A stretch of DNA of 64,000 bases, taken from positions 62,001-126,000 of the forward strand of contig NZ_JAKWBN010000005.1 of the NCBI RefSeq assembly GCF_022511585.1. The letters run 5' to 3'. The translations under genes and the position numbers were made by a program. The notes under the pieces are model-generated. The model did not search any database, was not told the origin of the DNA, and saw nothing but the letters and a program-made list of their open reading frames with translations. This document shows, one piece after another, positions 52,497-60,595 of the stretch (the stretch's first letter is position 1; each line of letters opens with the position of its first letter). This DNA comes from Shimazuella soli. GTDB lineage: Bacteria > Bacillota > Bacilli > Thermoactinomycetales > Thermoactinomycetaceae.

Positions 52497-53348
52497 TTAT
52501 GAAATCACATCATCATGGTCTGTACCTGTTATCACGTCATACCATGTTTCGATGTCCTTATTAAAAAGTTCCATTTTTTCTTTAAATAAATCAAGAGAGT
52601 CTTTCCCCATAGGCAAATGTACAGGTGGTTTCTCCGCATTTGCTATGAGAACGATTGCTTTGGCTAACTTGACAGGGTCACCGGGTTGTTTTTTGTTAAC
52701 TTTCGTGGCGAAACTTCTCATTTCTCCTACTGTTTCTGCGTAATCATCGATTACGTGGCTGCTGCGAATCAGTGACGTTACATCAAGGAATTCCGTACGG
52801 AAGAAACCAGGCTCTACGGTAGTCGCGTAAATGCCAAGCGGAGCGAATTCTTTTGCCATTGCTTCCGTCAAACCTTCAACAGCAAATTTTGTCGAGCCGT
52901 ATATCCCCCATCCGACGATCCCTGTCAGTCCACCTACTGAGGAGATATTGATCACATGTCCGGAGCGTTTTTTTCTCATATAAGGTAGGACTGCACGAGT
53001 TACATTTAACAACCCGAATACATTGGCTTCAAAATTTTCCTTTACTTCTTTGTCTGTCGCTTCTTCCACTGCACTGAGGATACCGTATCCTGCATTATTG
53101 ACAAGAACATCAATTTTACCGAAACGTTCGATTGCTTGTCCCGCTGCCTCGTGAGCCTGTTGTTCATTGGTGACATCGAGTATGATCACGCTAAGGTTAT
53201 CTGGATTACCCAGTCTACTTGTCAATAACTCAGGTGATTTCCGCACTGTCGCAACAACTTTGTCACCGGATGCCAGTGCTTCTTTTGCGATTTCCAATCC
53301 AAAACCTCTTGATGCTCCTGTTATGAACCAAACTTTTTGTTCTGTCAT
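52497..53348 (-). CDS. Short-chain dehydrogenase/reductase
   Basis: A 283-residue SDR with cofactor motif FITGASRGFGLEIA (about 8), LVNNAGYG (about 84), and catalytic Ser in INISSVGG with YGSTK (about 148-152). The C-terminus is extended, as in classical SDRs annotated as oxidoreductases or retinol-dehydrogenase-like. It begins at ATG 53348 behind AAAGGAAAGAAAA. An AraC regulator gene diverges from it and may control the SDR and the aldo/keto reductase. Confidence 0.92.
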   Translation of the reverse strand: MTEQKVWFITGASRGFGLEIAKEALASGDKVVATVRKSPELLTSRLGNPDNLSVIILDVTNEQQAHEAAGQAIERFGKIDVLVNNAGYGILSAVEEATDKEVKENFEANVFGLLNVTRAVLPYMRKKRSGHVINISSVGGLTGIVGWGIYGSTKFAVEGLTEAMAKEFAPLGIYATTVEPGFFRTEFLDVTSLIRSSHVIDDYAETVGEMRSFATKVNKKQPGDPVKLAKAIVLIANAEKPPVHLPMGKDSLDLFKEKMELFNKDIETWYDVITGTDHDDVIS

Positions 53349-53495
53349 TTTCTTTTTTCTTTCCTTTCTGTTTAGCTTGCTTGTTTTTTGCTGATGAAGT
53401 AAGTTTACTTTAGCTTTACATCCTTTACTTTGTTATAAAGCTCGATACTTTTGTTTATTTCGTTCATTTAGATTTCGAACAGTTGGGAGGAATAG

Positions 53496-54377
53496 ATGAT
53501 GGATGTAAGAAACAGTGTGATTGTCAAGGCTCCTCAAGCTCTGAGCAAGCCTCCATATAACCAAAGTATTTTAAAATTGAATGGATTGTCTGTGATTGAA
53601 TCCTGTACCCATACTCAAGGTGCAAAAGGAAGTATGTTTTTAGAGGATCATCTGCTCCTCTTCGTACTTGAAGGAATATATAAAGTGAGGTTTGGAAATC
53701 AGGAGTATACCGTTCGTAAAAATGAAATGTTACTTTTACAAAAATCAATTGTTGTCGAATATGAAAAATCAGGGGATCCAGATGCTGAATATAAATTGGA
53801 TTACATGATATTTTTCCTAGCAGAAGACGTGCTCCGTGAATTTCTGAAGATGGCAGATTATAAACCAGTCTATCCGGCACTTCTTGTTCCAGTGTCCGTT
53901 CATCAAGTAAATGATAGACTAGTCAGCTATTTGCATTCGCTTAATCCTTACTTCAAAGAACTTGAGAAAATAAATGATGGGCTGGTAAAGCTGAAGCTTC
54001 TTGAGTTATTATTTGATGTAGCAGATGCAGACGAGCAGTTTCTACTTCAGTTTTTACAGCTCAAACGTAAAGAGAGAAGAGATATTGCCGAAGTTGTGGA
54101 AGAAAACTATATGAACCCTGTATCGATAAGTGACCTTGCATACTTATCTGGAAGAAGTTTATCTGCTTTTAAAAGAGAGTTTCAAGCCATGTACAATACG
54201 TCTCCTCTACAATGGATACGCAATCGTCGTTTGGATAAAGCAGAAGAACTGCTAACTCATTCGAATTTATCCGTTACAGATATTTGTTTTACGATTGGCT
54301 TTGAGAATGTGGCACATTTCTCAAAAGTATTTAAAAATCGATTTGGCTACCCGCCTTCGGCATTAAAGAAAGCATAA
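53496..54377 (+). CDS. AraC-family transcriptional regulator
   Basis: A 293-residue regulator starting at ATG 53496 (or 53499) behind TTGGGAGG. The N-terminal cupin-like part has FVLEGIYKVRFGNQEYTVRK. The C-terminal two-HTH domain (about 200-293) reads MNPVSISDLAYLSGRSLSAF, then FKREFQ and ICFTIGFENVAHFSKVFKNR, ending GYPPSALKKA. It is divergent from the SDR gene (147 nt apart), its likely target. Confidence 0.92.
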   Translation: MMDVRNSVIVKAPQALSKPPYNQSILKLNGLSVIESCTHTQGAKGSMFLEDHLLLFVLEGIYKVRFGNQEYTVRKNEMLLLQKSIVVEYEKSGDPDAEYKLDYMIFFLAEDVLREFLKMADYKPVYPALLVPVSVHQVNDRLVSYLHSLNPYFKELEKINDGLVKLKLLELLFDVADADEQFLLQFLQLKRKERRDIAEVVEENYMNPVSISDLAYLSGRSLSAFKREFQAMYNTSPLQWIRNRRLDKAEELLTHSNLSVTDICFTIGFENVAHFSKVFKNRFGYPPSALKKA

Positions 54378-54442
54378 ATGAAACAGAAGTAACCTTTGAG
54401 GATAGCTGGTAACCATGAACAGAACAGGTGAAAACATAATGC

Positions 54443-54697
54443 AAGTAATAGTTGTTTTCCAAGCTTGCCAAGACATATATGGCTTATTAACCAAACGATC
54501 AAGTCAAAAATATTTTGAATGACATTTCGAAAGAACAATCATTGTCTCACTATACCAATGGTTTTATTCAAACAAAGGAACATTATAAGGAACAATTGAA
54601 TCAAATTCGGAAAAAGGGCTATGCGTTTTTCCAGTTTTACAGATCAAAAAATATAGAGTACGATGTTATATATGAACGAAAACTACTGTTTATGTAA
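54443..54697 (+). pseudogene. Decayed IclR-type effector domain
   Basis: One frame reads LFSKLAKTYMAY, a TAA where Leu is expected (about 54490), then PNDQVKNILNDISKEQSLSH and LNQIRKKGYAF. This matches the IclR ligand-binding domain with a nonsense mutation. The HTH part and the C-terminal end are missing. Confidence 0.6.
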
Positions 54698-54861
54698 ACC
54701 TTTGCTATCTATCTTAGAACCAAAACACCAATCCAAAATAAACTTCAACTTATTAAAGAGCAGAGATGTAGAGTTCATTATCGAAGAATGAGAAAATATT
54801 CAGCGTACTATACTGACTGGATATTTGTGCTTCCGTTTTCAAAGAGGTTTTGAGCAACAAA

Positions 54862-55005
54862 AATGCTGATTTATTTATTGCAGAGAAAGCTATCGAGCGT
54901 GGTTCAAAATTGGTTGCACTTGCTACTAGAAGAGCCAGGAATTTTTACAGCGCCATTGGGTATCATGAATCCGCCACATATTTCAAGAAAACATTAATGG
55001 GGTGA
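54862..55005 (+). pseudogene. Decayed GNAT acetyltransferase, C-terminal fragment
   Basis: The open frame reads DLFIAEKAIERGSKLVALAT, then RRARNFYSAIGYHESATYFK and KTLMG-stop. ARNFYxxIGYxxSATYFKK is the usual end of a GNAT domain. There is no start or acetyl-CoA-binding motif upstream. Confidence 0.65.
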
Positions 55006-55010
55006 TTTAG

Positions 55011-55787
55011 ATGAAGGAGCTAAAAGACCAAGTTGTAGTTGTAACCGGTGGTTCACGCGGAATTGGACGATCTATTGCAGAAAAATTTGCTGTCTACGGA
55101 GCCAAAGTGGTGATTGGCAGCCGCACAATTTCAGAAGTTGACAATACTGTAGCACATATTCGAGAGAACGGCGGTCTCGCGGAGGGATATGCACTGGATG
55201 TTGGCGAACGTGTAAGCTGTTCCGAATTCGTCAAGCAAGTATATTCGAAGTACAATCGGATACATGTACTGGTTAACTGCGCTGGCATTAATTCGCGCTT
55301 TCCTGCTGAAGATTATCCCGAAGATAAATGGGAATCCATTCTAAATATTAACTTAACAGGAACATATAGAATGTGCCAAGAGGTGGGAAGGCAAATGATC
55401 CTGCATGGCAATGGTTCCATAGTCAATATCACATCGATGATGTCCCATATAACGGCACCTTACCAAGGAGCTTATGCTGCGTCAAAAGGGGCGTTGCTCC
55501 AGTACACAAAGGTTCTTGCTGTCGAATGGGCAAAGCATAATATTCGAGTGAATGCGGTTAGTCCGGGATATATCCAAACTTCGTTATCGGCAAATGTGAT
55601 GAAACTGCCGGAATATAGCAACAACCTTCTAAAAAAGACTCCCCAAGGAAGGTTCGGGAAGCCTGAGGAAGTCGCAGAAGCAGTGTGCTTTTTGGCTTCA
55701 TCCGCGGCTTCGTTTATAACAGGAGTGGCCTTGCCTGTCGATGGAGGATTTCTAGCTGGACATCCTCACATTATACCTGCTGAGTAA
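55011..55787 (+). CDS. SDR-family oxidoreductase (FabG-like)
   Basis: A 258-residue SDR starting at ATG 55011 shortly after GGGGTGAT. The cofactor loop is VVTGGSRGIGRSIA (about 10-23), then VNCAGINS (about 88). Catalytic Ser lies in NITSMMSH and Tyr/Lys in YAASKGA (about 155-159). The C-terminal ITGVALPVDGGFLAGHP ends a classical FabG-like fold. It sits immediately after GNAT remains and is not in an operon. The substrate is unknown (sugar alcohol or acyl ketone). Confidence 0.9.
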   Translation: MKELKDQVVVVTGGSRGIGRSIAEKFAVYGAKVVIGSRTISEVDNTVAHIRENGGLAEGYALDVGERVSCSEFVKQVYSKYNRIHVLVNCAGINSRFPAEDYPEDKWESILNINLTGTYRMCQEVGRQMILHGNGSIVNITSMMSHITAPYQGAYAASKGALLQYTKVLAVEWAKHNIRVNAVSPGYIQTSLSANVMKLPEYSNNLLKKTPQGRFGKPEEVAEAVCFLASSAASFITGVALPVDGGFLAGHPHIIPAE

Positions 55788-55817
55788 ACAGCATTGTACT
55801 TTCAACTAGGGGTGTCA

Positions 55818-55853
55818 GGTTAGAACAGACTCCGTGAGATGCCTGTTCTAACC
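55818..55853 (+). terminator. Hairpin after the SDR gene
   Basis: An 11-bp perfect stem GGTTAGAACAG/CTGTTCTAACC with a 14-nt loop but no T-run. A possible 27-codon ORF on the minus strand (55897-55980, ATG behind GAAAGGATTCCC) is the only other coding-like signal before 56380. Confidence 0.5.
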
Positions 55854-56379
55854 AGCATCCCACAAAGATGTAATGGTTACAAAAGGGTTGTTTTTGCTAT
55901 TGTACTTTTTTCGAGGATTGGACAAAAATACCTAGTATGGTACCCATTTTAAATCCTTTCTCTTGCTGGAATGCTTTCATGGGAATCCTTTCTTATTCTG
56001 AATATCATTTTACGGATATAGCTTGTACATGAGGAATCATAGTGGAGCTAATATTGCTATATGACGTTTTCCCACTTTAAAGTAGTCTAAATGTTTGTAT
56101 AGATTATGTTTAATTTTTTGAGCCTTGTCAGCACAGACAGCCACAATACCTTGTTTACTTACAATTGAATAAATATTGGTAAGAAGTATTTGGATGCTGC
56201 TATTCGATTGCCATTAATTCCAATCCAACTACTAAGGACAGTTGAAAAAATAATCCATTTTGGATTCATCGAATTAGACACACTCTTGTCATTATCGATG
56301 ATTAATGGAATCAGAACAGCTCCATATGGGGTTACTTTGAATCCAATCGGGAGCAATAAAAAAGCAACCTTATTTTAGG

Positions 56380-56451
56380 TTACTTTGCAAATCGATATTG
56401 GCTCGGTATGATACCGAATTTATTTCTAAATGCTGGTGCAAAATATTCGGA
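56380..56451 (-). pseudogene. AraC C-terminal fragment
   Basis: The minus-strand frame reads SEYFAPAFRNKFGIIPSQYR then FAK-stop, the typical last helix of an AraC-type DNA-binding domain. Nothing recognisable precedes it. Confidence 0.65.
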
Positions 56452-56522
56452 TGGTAGTGTAAAACATGTTCATAAGACTGTTTTTGATAAAAGGACTAGT
56501 CATTGTTGATAACTGATTAATC

Positions 56523-56600
56523 GGCACCCCACACGGCTAAAGGCGTGGAATTCTTGGGACGATAGCCTCATGACTATTTCATAACCAAGCTAATCCCTTG
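56523..56600 (-). mobile_element. IS605-type right-end remnant, copy 2
   Basis: The minus strand repeats about 65 bp of the 47331-47410 right end (GCTTGGTTATGAAATAGTCA, then GAGGCTATCGTCCCAAGAAT and the hairpin-CGTGTGG). The rest of the element is absent. Copies differ in the hairpin arms. Confidence 0.65.
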
Positions 56601-56668
56601 TGCGAACCTTTTTGAAGAGATGTTAATCCAAGAGTGATGTTGACTATCCAGCAATTTCTTCATTCCTA

Positions 56669-57745
56669 TTAGTTAGAACGTTGAATCCGCTGACCGAGTA
56701 GAAAGAGCAAAACAGTAGTGAGAATAGCGATAATGATCAAGCCGATACGATCCACGTAAGTGTTGGCGACAAAGATACCCGCAACAGTATGGCCTACACA
56801 AGCACCACCAATTAAGGATAATGCGTGGACATTTGTCCATTTTATTGATTTACTCCAATATTTGATAATGAGGTACATACTAGAAGCCAATATTAATGCA
56901 AGTATCATTGGTAATAATACCCATAATCCTTTTGTAAAACCCGGCTGCTTAGCACTGCCAAATGGAAAAGTTAATGCAAGTAGAAAAATAACACCAAAAA
57001 AACCAATGATAGATAAAAGCCAGATAGGTGGTACAGAATTTGCAGTATATGGCATAGGTTTTTGAGGTGGAATAACTTTAAGAGCAATGAACGAAAGAAT
57101 GAGAATAGCGATAGTGAAACATATAATAACGGGCAGTGGAGCTGTGTATCCAGGATCTTGGGTAGGTGGTACAGTAATTCGTAGTATAACTACCCCGAAT
57201 ATTGCTACAATTCCTGTGGTTATCATACCTGTCTTCTTTAAATAGGGGAAGTTACGATGAGAAGGGAAAAGCAAATCAGTCAAAAAAATTGGTATAACTG
57301 AGCTGAAAATGATATGATACATCGCGTTTGCTTCCCAATAAGGGAAATTCAGTCCCAAGATGCGAGCGCCCCAGTCAGCTGCTCCGTAGAGATGCGGGCT
57401 AGTGAGTGCTTGAAGACCAATACCGTCTTCGGCGAGTTCATATGCTAAGCCAAGAAGCACAATACTTGGCCAACTACGATTTGTCCTACGAACTGCTTCT
57501 CGTACGAGCAAAATTCCAGACCCATAGATTGGAAGCCATAGTAAAATCAGCCAAGCCATCCTAATCGGTGTACTTCCCAATGCAAGTTCAGCGATTAGAG
57601 GAGTGAGTACTACTAAAGTAAAGGCTGCGAGTCTGTTGCCAGAATTTAAGGAACTCATTTGTCCGATTTTATTTGGAATCTGCTTCTCTAATGATTTTCT
57701 CTTCATTGATGTTCGTTTTTCATTTTTGTTGTCTTCGTTTTTCAT
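56669..57745 (-). CDS. Polytopic membrane protein of unknown function
   Basis: A 358-residue protein starting at ATG 57745 behind GGGAGCTT. It has a charged ~35-residue N-terminus and about ten hydrophobic segments. LWLPIYGSGILLVREAVRRT and SIVLLGLAYELAEDGIGLQA hold conserved-looking charged residues within membrane regions (Arg-Glu, then Glu-Glu-Asp), reminiscent of intramembrane enzymes or transport proteins. No named family is recognised. It is flanked by two outward-facing IS605-like end remnants. Confidence 0.75.
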   Translation of the reverse strand: MKNEDNKNEKRTSMKRKSLEKQIPNKIGQMSSLNSGNRLAAFTLVVLTPLIAELALGSTPIRMAWLILLWLPIYGSGILLVREAVRRTNRSWPSIVLLGLAYELAEDGIGLQALTSPHLYGAADWGARILGLNFPYWEANAMYHIIFSSVIPIFLTDLLFPSHRNFPYLKKTGMITTGIVAIFGVVILRITVPPTQDPGYTAPLPVIICFTIAILILSFIALKVIPPQKPMPYTANSVPPIWLLSIIGFFGVIFLLALTFPFGSAKQPGFTKGLWVLLPMILALILASSMYLIIKYWSKSIKWTNVHALSLIGGACVGHTVAGIFVANTYVDRIGLIIIAILTTVLLFLLGQRIQRSN

Positions 57746-57821
57746 TCATAAGCTCCCATCTCATTAATATCGAATAAATTGTTAAAGCCTATTTTTCCTA
57801 GCGAGTTTGATTCCTACCTTA

Positions 57822-57854
57822 GAATCCCACGACTTTAGTCGTGTGGAGTCTCAA
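57822..57854 (+). mobile_element. IS605-type right-end remnant, copy 3
   Basis: GAATCCCACGACTTTAGTCG followed by TGTGGAGTCTCAA reads on the plus strand and matches copy 1 outside the stem, with paired substitutions in both stem arms. Confidence 0.6.
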
Positions 57855-58070
57855 ATATGCAAAATCCCCCTCTATTTTTCGTTCTAAGCGATTTAAATTA
57901 TATAAATGAAGATTTACTATTATACATGTTTTGTTGAATTTAACCCTGTAAAGTTCGAATAATGGATAAACAACATAAAAAGCGATTTATACGATTGCTA
58001 ATTAAAGCATCTGACAAAGGGTTTGGTACCAAAAGCGAAATATGGGGCTATTTGCAAATGTTTTACAAAT

Positions 58071-58119
58071 AAGCTAGGGAGTGTTCCTATTTGCCGAACT
58101 TCTCCCTAGCTTACAATTT
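58071..58119 (+). terminator. Orphan terminator in a gene-poor gap
   Basis: An 11-bp stem AAGCTAGGGAG/CTCCCTAGCTT (58071-58081, 58102-58112) is followed by ACAATTTTTATT. No intact gene precedes it. The 57860-58762 gap otherwise holds the TetR fragment below and a second dyad ACCGACT/AGTCGGT (58552-58579). Confidence 0.6.
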
Positions 58120-58226
58120 TTATTCGTTTGACACCGGCTTCTAAGGTAGCAGAATGATGCATGTAAAAATAATATAATAGATATATCTCCCTAACATAAA
58201 AACTTTACCGAATATTCCCTCCATAA

Positions 58227-58373
58227 GTCAAAAATGCATTGGAAGAATTACTTTCCGAACCTAGTCAATCTTTTAATACTATTACAGTAAATCAAATATG
58301 TGAAAGGGCTATGGTACACCGGACAACTTTTTATAAGCACTTTGTTTTCCGACTCAAACAATTGAATGAGTGA
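58227..58373 (+). pseudogene. TetR N-terminal fragment
   Basis: The frame reads NALEELLSEPSQSFNTITVN, then QICERAMVHRTTFYKHF and ends RLKQLNE-stop. This is the TetR helix-turn-helix with its TTFYKHF recognition helix. In-frame stops precede it and the ligand domain is missing. Confidence 0.7.
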
Positions 58374-58762
58374 TATACAATTGATTGTTTCCGCAATTAA
58401 TATTTGAAACATCTTTCTCTGTTAGTTGGGAACACATCAATCCCAAAGGTGATTATGTATGGAATTTAAAGCACTGCATCTCTCTTGATAACCTTCGAAC
58501 ATTACGAGACAAAAGAATGTAAATAAAAAGTGAATAATGCAAACAACCGACTATTTACCTTAACGTGTAGGCAGTCGGTTTAATTGCGTCTAAAATATGT
58601 TTAACGTGGTTTTTCTTCTTTGGGTACGGTGACCCCTCATTTTCAAAAATAAGCCTTACCTAGGTTTATTTAGTGTGCCCTATCTTTTTCAAGTAGCGTG
58701 GCTCTCTTGGGATAAGACTTTGTGGAAAACCTTAGCTTAATGGCTATAGGGTTCAACCCTCA

Positions 58763-59938
58763 TTAGGTATTGCTCTTCCGTGATTCCAATATGTTTTGAT
58801 AGAAAATGAGCGCAATCCCAACTATCGTAACTAGTGTCGATACCAGTGGAACATCACCTAATCCTAACGTACTTTTAATGACTAAACTTCCAATCAATGC
58901 ACCGCAAGCATTACTGAGGTTAAACGCACCAATGTTGAGTGTGGATGATAAGTTTGGTGCATCCTTCGCCTTATCTAATACATTTAACTGTAGGCAGGAA
59001 ATACTTCCACCACATGCTGCTCCCAATAAGAACACTGTGAAGAAAGAAGCGAACGTGTTTTTATCTGAAAAATACGTAACGAAAAGTGTTACAGCTAGAA
59101 ATATCACGCTTCCTAATGTGGCCTGACGAAGTCCGACGTTCGCGAGTCTTCCCCCCAGTATTGCCCCCAAAGTCATTCCTACGCCGAAAATAAGGAATAT
59201 CCAGGACACGTTACTTGGTGTAGCGTGAGCGTAGCGCTCAACAAGCGGAGCGATGTACGTAAATGTGGTGAGCACTCCACCGAAACTGAAAAGAGTAGTT
59301 AGCAATGCAAGAATGACATTAGGTCGAAATAATACTTTTACCTCTGTCCGTAATTTCAGAGGGGCAAGATGTTGGATTCTAGGTACAAATAGCATCAATG
59401 CTACCAAGCAAACACATCCTAAGATTGCAATGACTTCAAACGTCGAACGCCATCCAAATTCTTGACCCCAAAATGTTCCAAAGGGAACACCTAATACATT
59501 TGCAAACGTCCCTCCGGCAAACATCAATGACACTGCTGATCCTTGTTTTCCCTCAGGGACAAGCTTCGAAGCGACAACTATCCCAAGTCCAAGAAACGCT
59601 CCATGTGTAATGGAGGCGACAATACGGGCTGCCATTAATACCTCATAGTTTGGTGCAAAAGCGGCCAAAGCATTTCCACATACGAAAATAGCCATAAGTA
59701 AGCAGAGTTGTAACTTAACTGGAAGGCGGGTTGTAAGCATACTAATGATTGGCGAAACCAGTGCAACACCTAGAGCATATCCCGTTACTAAAAGACCAGC
59801 GTCTGAAATAGAAACGTGTAAATCTTGTGCCACATTTGGTAACAAACCCATAATCACAAATTCCGTCATGCCAATGCAAAACGTACAACATGCCAATATA
59901 ATTAGTGATATAAGCGAAGTACCTCGCAACTTTTCCAT
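58763..59938 (-). CDS. MFS transporter (DHA1/YdhP-like)
   Basis: A 391-residue, 12-TM carrier from ATG 59938, 10 nt after GGAGGTTGAG; a longer reading to 59980 is unlikely. TEFVIMGLLPNVAQDLHVSI (about 20) and GYALGVALVSPIISMLTTRL are typical of the YdhP/AraJ-like DHA1 group of sugar or drug efflux proteins. MFAGGTFANVLGVPFGTFWG (about 145) is motif C-like. The tautomerase gene upstream reads in the same direction. Confidence 0.9.
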   Translation of the reverse strand: MEKLRGTSLISLIILACCTFCIGMTEFVIMGLLPNVAQDLHVSISDAGLLVTGYALGVALVSPIISMLTTRLPVKLQLCLLMAIFVCGNALAAFAPNYEVLMAARIVASITHGAFLGLGIVVASKLVPEGKQGSAVSLMFAGGTFANVLGVPFGTFWGQEFGWRSTFEVIAILGCVCLVALMLFVPRIQHLAPLKLRTEVKVLFRPNVILALLTTLFSFGGVLTTFTYIAPLVERYAHATPSNVSWIFLIFGVGMTLGAILGGRLANVGLRQATLGSVIFLAVTLFVTYFSDKNTFASFFTVFLLGAACGGSISCLQLNVLDKAKDAPNLSSTLNIGAFNLSNACGALIGSLVIKSTLGLGDVPLVSTLVTIVGIALIFYQNILESRKSNT

Positions 59939-60043
59939 GAGTCTCAACCTCCATTTGAACAAGTAATCAAATAAGTTCACGTTGTAAAAGTCGCTCTGAA
60001 TATCGGGATAATTGGAAATTCTCGAATTCAGAGGATAAATTAT

Positions 60044-60427
60044 CTAAATAGCATACTGAGCAATACCATTCCCATAAGACCAGTCTTCTTTTTTCACTTC
60101 AACAAGATTAATAAATATATCTTCTCGCCGGATATCTAGTTGTTCATGCAGCTTATCCGCCACTTCTTTGTAGAATGATTTTTTTACTTCGACAGTACGT
60201 CCTTCGTTTAGGAAAAGCTGAATAAACAAAATATCGTTTGTACGCTGAATTCCGAGATATTCAGGATCATAGATCAAACCGCTTGGATCATGTTCGGTGA
60301 TAACTTGAAAACGATCTTTTTCTGGAACATTTAGGGTATCGATCATCGCTTGATAGACGATATTCCCAATCTCTTTTCGAAAATCAGCAGAAGTACCTTT
60401 CATAAGTGAAATTCGTGTGAATGGCAT
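60044..60427 (-). CDS. Tautomerase family protein
   Basis: A 127-residue protein starting MPFTRISLMKG, with the catalytic Pro at position 2 after Met removal. VNLVEVKKEDWSYGNGIAQY-like INLVEVKKEDWSYGNG and HDPSGLIYDPEYLGIQR fit the two-repeat tautomerase group (Tautomerase_2). The start is at ATG 60427 behind AAAGGGGAA. Its substrate is unknown. It lies between the MFS gene and the divergent STAND regulator and may be controlled by the latter. Confidence 0.88.
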   Translation of the reverse strand: MPFTRISLMKGTSADFRKEIGNIVYQAMIDTLNVPEKDRFQVITEHDPSGLIYDPEYLGIQRTNDILFIQLFLNEGRTVEVKKSFYKEVADKLHEQLDIRREDIFINLVEVKKEDWSYGNGIAQYAI

Positions 60428-60518
60428 TTTTTATTTCCCCTTTGTTTTTGTTTTTCATTTCTTCTCTCTTGCTTGTCTAGATTGTAGCAGAGTAGAATAC
60501 TATGCTAGAATGTATGAA

Positions 60519-60548
60519 AGTTCGTTTCGAGAGTTCGTGTTAGTTCGT
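60519..60548 (+). promoter_or_regulatory. Three AGTTCGT direct repeats in the STAND promoter
   Basis: AGTTCGT occurs at 60519-60525, 60532-60538 and 60542-60548. The middle copy covers the expected -35 region of a promoter whose -10 is TAGAAT (60556-60561). The third copy lies in the spacer. Heptameric direct repeats recall activator sites of STAND/SARP-type regulators. Confidence 0.55.
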
Positions 60549-60595
60549 CTTGATGTAGAATACATGGTTTTTGACATAGATTGGAGGAAGAGCAT

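Noticed and set aside
56159-56378. Overlapping 62- and 65-codon ORFs on both strands
   Set aside because: Neither has a ribosome site or recognisable family pattern; only the adjacent AraC end at 56380-56451 is supportable.
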